Source of the DNA: an uncultured Mediterraneibacter sp.
GTDB lineage: Bacteria > Bacillota > Clostridia > Lachnospirales > Lachnospiraceae
DNA length: 64,000 nucleotides
Direction of reading: 5' to 3'
Assembly: GCA_944377745.1 (NCBI GenBank)
Contig: CALWFV010000006.1
Coordinates: 59,115 to 123,114 of the forward strand
Position 1 is the first letter of the stretch. Each line of letters opens with the position of its first letter. The notes below the pieces were generated by a model, which was not told the DNA's origin, made no database searches, and saw only the letters and a list, made by a program, of their open reading frames with translations. Positions 1-7,811 of this stretch are shown here, piece by piece. Both the position numbers and the translations under genes were made by a program.

Positions 1-108
1 AAACAGATTGTTCCAGCGGAAGCGCTCCCTTTTCAGATCACAATTTTCCCCTTGCCTTTTCCACTCTCTCGGGAGCAGCGCCCTTCGGGCGCGTCATCCC
101 AGACGCTC

Positions 109-452
109 TGGAGCTGCCGGAGGACTGCCGGGCTGAGTGTAGCAGAAAGCTGCGGGAGGCGGCTGTGAAAGTCTTTCGCGGAGGCGGCGTGGGCGGAGCA
201 GGCGACTTTGGAGGAATCCATAGAAATAGTTAGAACTCTGTGAAACAGCGTCAGGTCCTGTAATGGTGATTGTCTGAGCCAAAGGCGGCACCATTGCAGG
301 ACCTGTATTTAGCTGTTTTACAGAGTTCTTAGTATTTCATGGATTCCGGAACGGAGCCTGAGCCGTCCATGCCGTCTCCGCGAATACACCGCGACAGCCT
401 CCGCAGTTTTCGGACTTCTCGCACTTCGCCCAGTCCCCCGCCAGCCCCGGGC
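109..452. repeat. Giant imperfect palindrome beside coaX
   Basis: Two arms, about 109-267 and 289-452, are inverted copies of each other. The inner part (213-267 against 289-347) is nearly perfect, with the matching blocks GGTCCTGYAATGGTG, AACTCTGTRAAACAGC and GGAATCCAT. The outer parts match with more substitutions. A loop of about 21 bases separates the arms. Short ORFs starting ATGGATTCC run outward from both arms and are probably by-products of the symmetry. The right arm abuts the coaX stop codon. It could be a decayed MITE-like repeat or encode a long hairpin RNA. A smaller GC-rich hairpin (GCGCCC/GGGCGC) lies at 78-93; I see nothing else in 1-108. Confidence 0.65.
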
Positions 453-1220
453 TTATCTCCGGTTCTTGTGATATATGATTGCCAGACCCTTCAGCAGCAG
501 TTCATCATCCAATATGATCTTCCTCCTGCAGTAGGGCACGATCTTCTTCGCCAGCCCGCCGGTGGCGATCACCGTCACCTCGCCATCCAGCTCTTCCTCC
601 AGCCGGTCGATCAGTCCGTCGATCGCCGCTGCGCTGCTGTAGATTGCGCCACTCTTCATGCACTCCACTGTATTCTTCCCGATGATGTGCTCCGGCGTCT
701 CCAGGCTGATGCCGCCGAGCTGGGATGCATTGGCGGTCAGTGAATCCAGAGAGACACCTATGCCCGGATAGATCATGCCGCCCACATAATTTTTGTTTTT
801 GTCGATCACACAGACTGTGTTCGCCGTACCCATATCAAAGATCAGCAAGGGCACCGGATACTGTGCGATGGCTGCAACGGAATCCACCACCAGGTCGCTT
901 CCCAGCTGCGCCGGGTTATCAATCCGTATGTTCAGGCCGGTCCGGATGCCTGCGCCCACGACCAGAATTTCCTTTTTCAGTATCTTCTCCACCGCCATCT
1001 TCGCCACAGTGGTGATCTGCGGAACAACGGACGAGATGATCCCCCCCTCCAGTTCCTGATTTCTGATGTGATAAATATCAAGGACACTCTTGATATCTAT
1101 GGCATATTCCAGTTCCGTCTTTGTCCGCACCGTGGAAAGTCTTTCAACGAATATGGCGCGATTCCCGTCCATGCACCCAATCACGATATTTGTATTTCCG
1201 ATATCAATCGCTAAAATCAT
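453..1220 (-). CDS. coaX: Type III pantothenate kinase
   Basis: Phosphorylates pantothenate with ATP, the first step of coenzyme A synthesis, in the cytosol. The N-terminus reads MILAIDIGNTN, the ASKHA-fold phosphate-binding start typical of CoaX. Further family motifs are DNPAQLGSDLVVDSVAA, an internal DMGTANTVCVID and the late ATGGLA segment. At about 255 residues it has the usual CoaX length. I place the start at 1220, where the family normally begins; an in-frame start nine codons earlier would overlap the upstream gene. It lies one base after the ECF S-component gene and is the last gene of a coaBC / transporter / coaX operon, so it is probably translationally coupled. Confidence 0.95.
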   Translation of the reverse strand: MILAIDIGNTNIVIGCMDGNRAIFVERLSTVRTKTELEYAIDIKSVLDIYHIRNQELEGGIISSVVPQITTVAKMAVEKILKKEILVVGAGIRTGLNIRIDNPAQLGSDLVVDSVAAIAQYPVPLLIFDMGTANTVCVIDKNKNYVGGMIYPGIGVSLDSLTANASQLGGISLETPEHIIGKNTVECMKSGAIYSSAAAIDGLIDRLEEELDGEVTVIATGGLAKKIVPYCRRKIILDDELLLKGLAIIYHKNRR

Positions 1221-1221
1221 T

Positions 1222-1911
1222 TCAGAACCCCAGTCTTTCCCTGACATTTTTCTTCATAAGGACTCTTCCAATACAGAGTGTGAGCACGCCTGCTACGATC
1301 GCCTCCGGAACTCCGTTGATCCCGATGACCGTCAGTATAAATGTGTAGACCGCTGACACCGCAACATCGTTTGCCTCTGCGTATCCTTCCCGGAAGAACA
1401 CAAAGATCAGATTCATCACCAGCAGTGTGTTTACGAGGGCACCGGATACTCCGGCAAGGATCAATCCGATATTCGACACGCCCTCCTTCTTCCTGAAGCG
1501 CATCACCAGTTTATAAACATAAAACGGCAGAACGCCGACCAGGATCCTCGGGACAAAACAAATGATCACGCTTCCGATCCCCCCGCTCACATCGCCGATG
1601 CTGTAAAACGGCGTGAACACAAATGATGTGGGCGTCGGGTTCATGGTGTTGTTGATAAAGCTGGTAAGCCCGAACAAAAATCCGAGCACCCCGCCTTTTT
1701 TCGGTCCCAAAAGCAGGGAAACGACAATGACCGGTACGTGTATGATCGTAGCACGGGTAAATCCAAGCGGAATATATCCGAGAAAGGGGGTAAACGCCAT
1801 AATGATCACGATGGCGCCGAATATCGCCGTCTGGACCATCCCTGTCGTACTGATCCTGCTGCCTGCCTGCTGCCTGTTCTGTGGCTGTCTGCCTGTTTCT
1901 AAATTCTTCAT
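1222..1911 (-). CDS. ECF transporter S component, probable pantothenate binder
   Basis: A small membrane protein of about 229 residues with roughly six hydrophobic helices (for example VIVVSLLLG and GSVIICFVPRILVG) and the ECF-family pattern FTRATIIHVPVIV...LLGPKKGGVLGFLFGLTS. S components bind one vitamin and work with a shared EcfA/EcfA'/EcfT module encoded elsewhere. The start is set at 1911 because AAGGAGG lies five bases upstream; longer starts lack this site. It sits between coaBC and coaX, both pantothenate-pathway genes, so pantothenate is the likely substrate (a PanT role). That is inferred from context; the sequence itself does not fix the ligand. Confidence 0.85.
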   Translation of the reverse strand: MKNLETGRQPQNRQQAGSRISTTGMVQTAIFGAIVIIMAFTPFLGYIPLGFTRATIIHVPVIVVSLLLGPKKGGVLGFLFGLTSFINNTMNPTPTSFVFTPFYSIGDVSGGIGSVIICFVPRILVGVLPFYVYKLVMRFRKKEGVSNIGLILAGVSGALVNTLLVMNLIFVFFREGYAEANDVAVSAVYTFILTVIGINGVPEAIVAGVLTLCIGRVLMKKNVRERLGF

Positions 1912-2047
1912 AACTGCCTCCTTGGTTATCATTCTCTTTTCTCTGAGATACAATACTAATACTGGCACAGAAGATAGTTCCTCTGTTCAATTTTAAAGTT
2001 TTCTAATCCAGATCTTTTCCTGTCCTCCGGATCCTGACGACGGATCT

Positions 2048-3247
2048 TTATACTGCCGTGCGCCTTTCCATGATCTGATCCAGGAGTTTTGAGGCTGTCT
2101 CCTCTTTCGTCATCTTATCGAGTGAAACTTCCCCGTCCTCCGTGATGATCGTAATCACATTCGTGTCGCCGCCGAAGCCCGCGCCTTCTGTCTTCAGGCT
2201 GTTTGCGGCGATCATGTCCACATTTTTCTTTCTTAATTTGTTTCTGGAGTTCTCCAGAACGTTTTCTGTTTCCATTGAGAATCCGCACAGGAACTGTCCG
2301 GGTCTCTTGTGACTTCCCAGCCATGCAAGGATATCGTCTGTGCGCTCCAGCTCCAACGCCATCTCTCCGGCCTGTTTCTTTACCTTCTCACTGCTCACAT
2401 TTCTTGGACGGTAATCCGCCACTGCCGCCGCCTTGATGATGATCTCCTGTTCCGGCGCACGCTCTGTGACCTCCTCGAACATCTCCTTCGCCGTAGTGAC
2501 CGGGACGAAATTGATAAACTCCGGGCGCCCCAGCATGGACGGACCGCTCACTAATGTGACATTCGCACCGCGCCGCATACAGACTTTCGCTATGGCATAT
2601 CCCATCTTTCCGGTAGAATGGTTGGTGATATACCTCACCGGATCCACCGGCTCCTGGGTCGGTCCCGCCGTCACAAGGACGTTCAGGCCTGCCATATCTT
2701 TCTCATATGCGGTCTCCCGCAGGATATACTCCATCAGCAATGCCGGTTCCGGCATCTTCCCTGCTCCGGTATCTCCGCACGCGAGGTATCCCACCGCCGG
2801 GGCAATGACCCCGTAGCCGTATCCCCGCAGGATCTGAAGATTATCCTGAACAATAGGATTTTCAAACATGTTGGTGTTCATCGCCGGAGCAATATACACC
2901 GGACATTTGCACGCCATGACCGTGGTCGTCAGCATATCGTCGGCAATACCGTGAGCGATCTTTCCGATCACATTGGCGCTGGCCGGAGCGATCATCACCA
3001 TGTCCGCCTGCTTCGCCAGAGATACATGTTCCACGCTGAATTCAAAATTCCGGTCAAACGTGTCTACCAGGCACTTGTTGCCGGTCAGCGTCTCAAACGT
3101 GATCGGATTGATGAAATTCGTGGCGTTCTTCGTCATCAGGACATGAACGTCCGCATTCAGCTTTTTCAGCGCGCTGGCAAGATTTGCCGTCTTATACGCC
3201 GCAATGCTCCCCGATACTCCGAGCAGGATCGTCTTTCCTTTAAGCAT
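2048..3247 (-). CDS. coaBC: Phosphopantothenoylcysteine decarboxylase / phosphopantothenate-cysteine ligase
   Basis: Bifunctional flavoenzyme making 4'-phosphopantetheine from 4'-phosphopantothenate and cysteine, in the cytosol. Residues 1-175 are the FMN-dependent CoaC half: LLGVSGSIAAYK, the catalytic His in SVEHVSLA, and the substrate clamp PAMNTNMF. Residues 190-399 are the CoaB ligase half: TAGPTQEPVDPVRYITNHS, then AAAVADYRP, and the late nucleotide-binding KKNVDMIAANSL. At 399 aa it is full length for the fused protein. A purine-rich ribosome site (GGGGGAAG) sits just before the start. It is the promoter-proximal gene of the CoA operon; the 136 bases between it and the S-component gene show no clear signal other than that gene's ribosome site. 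Confidence 0.96.
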   Translation of the reverse strand: MLKGKTILLGVSGSIAAYKTANLASALKKLNADVHVLMTKNATNFINPITFETLTGNKCLVDTFDRNFEFSVEHVSLAKQADMVMIAPASANVIGKIAHGIADDMLTTTVMACKCPVYIAPAMNTNMFENPIVQDNLQILRGYGYGVIAPAVGYLACGDTGAGKMPEPALLMEYILRETAYEKDMAGLNVLVTAGPTQEPVDPVRYITNHSTGKMGYAIAKVCMRRGANVTLVSGPSMLGRPEFINFVPVTTAKEMFEEVTERAPEQEIIIKAAAVADYRPRNVSSEKVKKQAGEMALELERTDDILAWLGSHKRPGQFLCGFSMETENVLENSRNKLRKKNVDMIAANSLKTEGAGFGGDTNVITIITEDGEVSLDKMTKEETASKLLDQIMERRTAV

Positions 3248-3301
3248 AGTCTTCCCCCTTTCTTTTTTTCTGCTTCATTATATTGCAAGTTCCAGGAAAA
3301 A

Positions 3302-4519
3302 TCAACGCAAAGCCGTGTCTTTCCGGAGCGCACGGAGTAGAACCAGCATCACCGCCGGGAAGAGGATTGCCGCAAAAAGTCCTGCTTTCAGTCCGAACTT
3401 GGGCAGATGCTCCGCCACGAAGCTGACCACTCCCGGACCTGCCGCGCATCCCACATCTCCGGCAAGAGCAAACAGGGCAAACATCAGCGTTCCGCCCTGA
3501 GGGCAGTGCTTCACGGCAAGGCTGAAGGTCCCCGGCCACATGATCCCTACGGAAAGGCCGCAAAGACCGCATCCCGCCAGGGCAAGAAGAGGATTTTTCA
3601 TAAAGACTGCAAGAAGATAACTGCACACGCACAGTACACCGCTGCCAGCCATGAATTTCCGGAGATTCATCTTTTCACCGAATTTTCCGTAAAACGCTCT
3701 GGAGCTGCCCATAAGAACAGCGAAAAGACAGGGGCCCAGAAGGTCTCCCATAGTCTTGGAAAGATTCAGTCCATCCTCTGCAAACATGGACGCCCACTGA
3801 GACATTCCCTGCTCTGACGCACCCGCGCAGATCATAAGTCCGATAAAAACCCAGAAGATGCCGGAGGACACAAGTTGCTTCGCCGGAGTCCTGTCTTCCT
3901 CCTCCACCAGATGACGGATCGGCACTCTGGTAAAGAGGAGCAGGTTCAGGATCGGGACAAGGCTCCAGAGGACAGGGAGCAGGTACCATCGATCCATCCC
4001 GAGTATGGTAAACCCGACCGTGGAAAGCACGACTACCGCCACATGTCCCCAGCAGTAGAAGGAGTGGAGCAGACTCATGGCCGCGTCCTTTGCATGGGAG
4101 GAAGGCGCCGCCTCCACGATGGGACTTACAAGCACCTCGATCAGTCCGCCTCCAACGGCTCCCAGTGCCATCGACGCCACAAGTCCGAGATACGCGTTTT
4201 CAAGTACAAACGGAAGTGTCCCCATACAGATCAGTCCTGCTGCGCTGCACGCATGAGCCAGGATCACAGACGCCCTGTAGCCGATCCGGTCCGCATATTT
4301 CGCTGCAGCCATATCCGTCAGGATCTGCACTCCGAAATTAATGGTGATAAGCAGCCCGATACGCTCCAGCGAGATCCCGAACTCCCTCTGAAATGTCAGA
4401 AAGAGGAGGGGTGCAAGATTGTTGATGACTGCCTGCACCACATACCCTGCATAACACGCATATATCGTATAATTATAGTTTTCATTGATCTTTTTTGCTA
4501 TCATGGTCTTTTCCCGCAT
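3302..4519 (-). CDS. MFS transporter
   Basis: Integral membrane carrier of 405 residues with about 12 predicted helices. The typical MFS loop after helix 2 appears as AAAKYADRIGYRASV. The protein resembles the sugar/FucP-like or drug-H+ group of MFS carriers, but the substrate cannot be read from the sequence. The start at 4519 has GGAGG eight bases upstream; an ATG five codons later is the alternative. It ends 54 bases before coaBC on the same strand, so it could be the first gene of that transcript, although nothing links its function to CoA. It is divergent from the gene at 4684. Confidence 0.85.
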   Translation of the reverse strand: MREKTMIAKKINENYNYTIYACYAGYVVQAVINNLAPLLFLTFQREFGISLERIGLLITINFGVQILTDMAAAKYADRIGYRASVILAHACSAAGLICMGTLPFVLENAYLGLVASMALGAVGGGLIEVLVSPIVEAAPSSHAKDAAMSLLHSFYCWGHVAVVVLSTVGFTILGMDRWYLLPVLWSLVPILNLLLFTRVPIRHLVEEEDRTPAKQLVSSGIFWVFIGLMICAGASEQGMSQWASMFAEDGLNLSKTMGDLLGPCLFAVLMGSSRAFYGKFGEKMNLRKFMAGSGVLCVCSYLLAVFMKNPLLALAGCGLCGLSVGIMWPGTFSLAVKHCPQGGTLMFALFALAGDVGCAAGPGVVSFVAEHLPKFGLKAGLFAAILFPAVMLVLLRALRKDTALR

Positions 4520-4683
4520 TTCTGCTTCCTCCGAAACTCATCATGGGCTCCATTATACTCTGCGGCAGGTTGTTTCACAATGTTTTCATGTATAAATTTC
4601 CACTTGTGGCAAAAACTATATCCGGCGGAAACGCATATAGATCCAAAGATGTAAAATTGATCATTTCAAGGAGGATATCACAG

Positions 4684-5115
4684 ATGGATGAACAGACAAG
4701 AAAGCTTCTGGAGGAATGCAGTTCCGGATGCAGGATGGCGGTGGACAGTTTCGGACAGGTAAGAGAGTATGTCCAGGACACGAACCTTCTCCGCCTGATC
4801 GATGATTACACGGAGAAGCACCGCCAGCTTGAGGAAGAAGCAGCCACCCTTCTCCAGGAAGCGGGAAACGAAGAGAAAGAACCCGGAGTCATGGCAACCA
4901 CACTATCCTGGTTCACCACAGGGATCAAACTGACTATGGACAGCAGCAATTCACAGGTGGCAAAACTCCTCATGGACGGGTGCAATATGGGGATCAAGAC
5001 TCTGGGCGAGAAGGCGAACCGGTATGGAAGCGCAGAGAGAAAAGCTTCCACTCTCACGCAGAAGATCATTCGGACAGAGGAAGAACTGATGAAGAAACTC
5101 CAGGAGTATCTCTGA
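4684..5115 (+). CDS. Small helical-bundle protein, ferritin-like (DUF2383-type?)
   Basis: A 143-residue acidic, soluble and almost wholly helical protein, starting MDEQTRKLLEECSSGCRMAV. Recognisable stretches are YTEKHRQLEEEA and the C-terminal EEELMKKLQEYL; the helix spacing fits a four-helix bundle of the DUF2383/ferritin-like kind common in Lachnospiraceae. The start at 4684 is chosen for AAGGAGG at 4668-4674; an upstream in-frame extension to 4495 has no support and overlaps the divergent MFS gene. No metal-binding EXXH pattern stands out, so a metal role is not claimed. It is probably a single-gene transcript. Confidence 0.7.
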   Translation: MDEQTRKLLEECSSGCRMAVDSFGQVREYVQDTNLLRLIDDYTEKHRQLEEEAATLLQEAGNEEKEPGVMATTLSWFTTGIKLTMDSSNSQVAKLLMDGCNMGIKTLGEKANRYGSAERKASTLTQKIIRTEEELMKKLQEYL

Positions 5116-5227
5116 TCATGTTCCGGCTGGTCTCGCGCTCCGAACGCAGCGCGGGACCGCTTTTCTTTTTCCCGAAAATGTACTATACTGTCCGCATAGG
5201 ATTTTTTACAAAGGAGTACATACAGCA

Positions 5228-5923
5228 ATGCTGAAATCATACGTTGCATTCGACCTTGAGACCACAGGACTGGATCCTCAGGAAAATGAGATTATTGAGA
5301 TCGGAGCGCTGAAAGTGCGGGACGGAAAAGTTGCGGAGCGTTTCATGGAGTTTATCCATCCTCTCACACCGGTCTCCGCCGCGATCACAGACCTGACCGG
5401 GATCACCAACGAGATGGTCGCGGACGCCCGCCCGAGAAAGGCCGTGATCTCGGATTTCCTGGATTTCTGCGGGGACGACGTCCTGGTGGGGCATAACATC
5501 TCTTTCGACTACAGTTTTATGAAGGCCGGCGCCGCTATGGACAGTATGCCTTTTGAGAAAATGGGCATCGATACGCTGAAGATCGCCCGGAAGGTCCATA
5601 AGGATCTGGATTCCAAGAGCCTGGGGCGCCTCTGTGCCTACTATCACATTGAAAACAAAGCCGCTCACCGGGCATACCACGACGCCCTCGCCACGGCAAA
5701 GCTATACCAGACTCTGGCACACTATTTTGAGGCAGACGAACCGAAACTCTTTAACCCGATGCAGCTTACATATAAGGTAAAAAAACCACAGCCCGCCACG
5801 CAAAAGCAGATTGCCTTTCTGGAGAGTCTGATCCGGAAGAAAGGCGCGGTCCTTGAATGGGATCCGGAGACAATCAGCCGGAGTGAGGCATCAAGGCTGA
5901 TCGACGGGCTGTTGAAGGGATAA
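5228..5923 (+). CDS. DEDDh 3'-5' exonuclease (DNA polymerase III epsilon-like)
   Basis: A 231-residue protein. Residues 1-165 form a DnaQ-type exonuclease: ExoI AFDLETTGLDP (metal-binding Asp and Glu), ExoII VGHNISFDYSFM, and ExoIII HRAYHDALATAKLY with the His and Asp of the DEDDh class. The C-terminal 50 residues (TQKQIAFLESLIRKKG...SRSEASRLIDGLL) look like a small helical add-on found in similar proteins. It likely trims DNA or RNA 3' ends; whether it serves as replicative proofreader is uncertain because PolC normally carries that activity in Firmicutes. The ribosome site AAAGGAG is about 10 bases before the start. The AraC gene follows after 41 bases. Confidence 0.9.
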   Translation: MLKSYVAFDLETTGLDPQENEIIEIGALKVRDGKVAERFMEFIHPLTPVSAAITDLTGITNEMVADARPRKAVISDFLDFCGDDVLVGHNISFDYSFMKAGAAMDSMPFEKMGIDTLKIARKVHKDLDSKSLGRLCAYYHIENKAAHRAYHDALATAKLYQTLAHYFEADEPKLFNPMQLTYKVKKPQPATQKQIAFLESLIRKKGAVLEWDPETISRSEASRLIDGLLKG

Positions 5924-5964
5924 TTTATTTTTTCTTTCTATGAGATTTGTCAGGAGGACCTATA

Positions 5965-7407
5965 ATGCATATTATACTGATGTTTACGCAAGATCCTGCT
6001 TTTCAGGAGACACTCCGTAATGCTATAGGAGCTCAGGATCTCGTTTTCGATGCTGTTTCCGGATTGCGGAACTTTACCTGGTACTTTCCAGGCAATTTCC
6101 CATGCCTTACGCTAATAGACTGTGACAGCATTCCCACTGAAGAATCGAAATTGATCCAGAATACACTTCCTTTGAGGTATCCCTGCCGAATTATCTTATG
6201 CAGGAATATATCACAGGATATCCTTCAGACAGAATACCTTTCCGATCTTATTTCCGATTTGAGGAAAAAGTCTGTCCCCATTCCATCGGAAAACCTTTTT
6301 CCCCTCGAGAAAATAAGAGATTTCAGCGCACGGATCTGCGATCCGCTCTCTTCTTCCTTTGATTTCAGATCCTGCAAAAATATTCTTCCAATGTATCAAT
6401 TTTTTTCTTGTCTCACAGATGTGCCGTCAGAAAAAAATCGTCTGAGGCTTCTCGCGCTGCTGACTCATCACTTCAAGGACTTTACCCTCCTTCCTTTCCG
6501 CGGCAGTGCATATATTCTTATCTGCTGGGCGCATGTAGACGATTATGAAAACTTTGCTAATTTTCGCGGACATTTTATACACAAAATGCATATGCTTCCT
6601 TCTTACCGCTACATTCCGCAGATCTTTTTCGGATGTATCCATAACAGCTTGTTTGGAATATATAAGTCATTTCTTGAAGCCAAAGAGACCTTTTATATAA
6701 ACAAGCTTTATCACAAGGCAGATTCTTTTGATGAAATCAGCTCTATCACAAAGCATGCTGTGAAGCCAATGGGGCTTGTTCTAATCGAACGTCAGATCCG
6801 TTCCGACCTCGAATACAGGAACGGCGAATCCGTCATACGCCTGGTACAGGAATGGTTTGAAGAAAGCCTTCGCGAAGGTCATGACCTCGAAGATATCCAG
6901 ATGGATCTTCTTAATCTGTACAGCAGCATAAAATATGTCATATTCGATATGTATGCGCTTCACGGCACCCGTATCAAAAACGGCTGGGAGGCCTATGAAA
7001 TTTTTAAAATACAGACAGTGGACGAACTAAGAGAATGGTTTTTTGACTGGATCAATTATACGCTAAATAATGTACAGGTTAAAAAAAGCCAGGGTTTTAA
7101 CATCGAGGATATAAAAGAATTTATCGAACATCATCTGATGGATCACCTTACCCTGGAAAATACAGCCAGCTTTTTCGGGTATAATCAATCTTACTTCAGC
7201 ACCATGTTTAAAAAAGAGACGCAGGAAACATTTATTTCCTACGTCTCAAGAGAAAAAATGAAAAAAGCCTATGAATTGTTAAAAGGCGGCCATAAGGTTT
7301 CAGAAACCGCTTCTTTGCTCGGCTACAATGATCTGAAATATTTTCGCACGTTATTCCGTCAGTATTTTCAGGTTACCCCTTCTTCTGTTCTGAAGCAGAA
7401 GGAATGA
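5965..7407 (+). CDS. AraC-family transcription regulator
   Basis: A 480-residue regulator. The last 100 residues are the AraC/XylS double helix-turn-helix: HLTLENTASFFGYNQSYFS for the first helix pair and HKVSETASLLGYNDLKYF for the second. The N-terminus (MHIILMFTQDPAFQETLRNA) has the outline of a response-regulator receiver, but the usual acidic phosphorylation pocket is not evident, so it may be a degenerate receiver. The middle portion is unassigned. The start at 5965 follows AGGAGG at 5952-5957. It converges on the GH31 remnant / GH3 operon, two bases away, and is the best local candidate regulator of the 7409-15368 sugar locus. That link is inference. Confidence 0.88.
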   Translation: MHIILMFTQDPAFQETLRNAIGAQDLVFDAVSGLRNFTWYFPGNFPCLTLIDCDSIPTEESKLIQNTLPLRYPCRIILCRNISQDILQTEYLSDLISDLRKKSVPIPSENLFPLEKIRDFSARICDPLSSSFDFRSCKNILPMYQFFSCLTDVPSEKNRLRLLALLTHHFKDFTLLPFRGSAYILICWAHVDDYENFANFRGHFIHKMHMLPSYRYIPQIFFGCIHNSLFGIYKSFLEAKETFYINKLYHKADSFDEISSITKHAVKPMGLVLIERQIRSDLEYRNGESVIRLVQEWFEESLREGHDLEDIQMDLLNLYSSIKYVIFDMYALHGTRIKNGWEAYEIFKIQTVDELREWFFDWINYTLNNVQVKKSQGFNIEDIKEFIEHHLMDHLTLENTASFFGYNQSYFSTMFKKETQETFISYVSREKMKKAYELLKGGHKVSETASLLGYNDLKYFRTLFRQYFQVTPSSVLKQKE

Positions 7408-7408
7408 T

Positions 7409-7795
7409 CTATTCCATATAATCCTCTCCGTAAGACGTGGAAACCGGCTTCCGATTCCAGCGCATATATCCCAGATTGTGAAAACCACATCTGGTGATCA
7501 CCTTTTGTTCACGACACGTCTCTGTCTCGACATCCTGCCCCTTCAGGCTGAACTTCGGTTTTTTCGTATCATATCCTCGAAAATGTGTAATGGCAACTCT
7601 GACAGCGGAAGGTGTGACCGCAGTAAACTCCAGAGTAAGGCAGGGGACATTCACCGTATCACCTCTGCCGTCTACCCGCTTCATGGGAGCGAGAAGACGC
7701 ATTCCTCCTCTGATCTCCTGCATCTCCCAGACACTCTGCACGTAAAGCGCATTCGACCGTTCATTTCTAAGCCAGTAGCCTTCTGTAAATTTCAT
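7409..7795 (-). pseudogene. Truncated GH31 alpha-xylosidase/alpha-glucosidase remnant
   Basis: Encodes only 128 residues. It begins like the beta-sandwich N-domain of YicI-type GH31 alpha-xylosidases (MKFTEGYWLRN..., then LTLEFTAVTPSAVRVAITHF). Normal family members are about 650-770 aa. After FSLKGQDVE the text jumps to a segment (GFHNLGYMRWNRKP) that usually lies about 60 residues further on, and then stops. The whole catalytic barrel is absent, so an internal deletion and a 3' truncation seem likely. It follows the GH3 gene by 16 bases as the last gene of that operon. It cannot be an active glycosidase; whether the fragment is still translated is unknown. Confidence 0.75.
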
Positions 7796-7811
7796 CGCCT
7801 GCTATTCTCCT

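Noticed and set aside
339-743. Outward ORF starting MDSGTEPEPSMP
   Set aside because: It runs from the palindrome arm into coaX antisense sequence; no ribosome site, and the mirror ORF on the other arm shows it is a symmetry effect.
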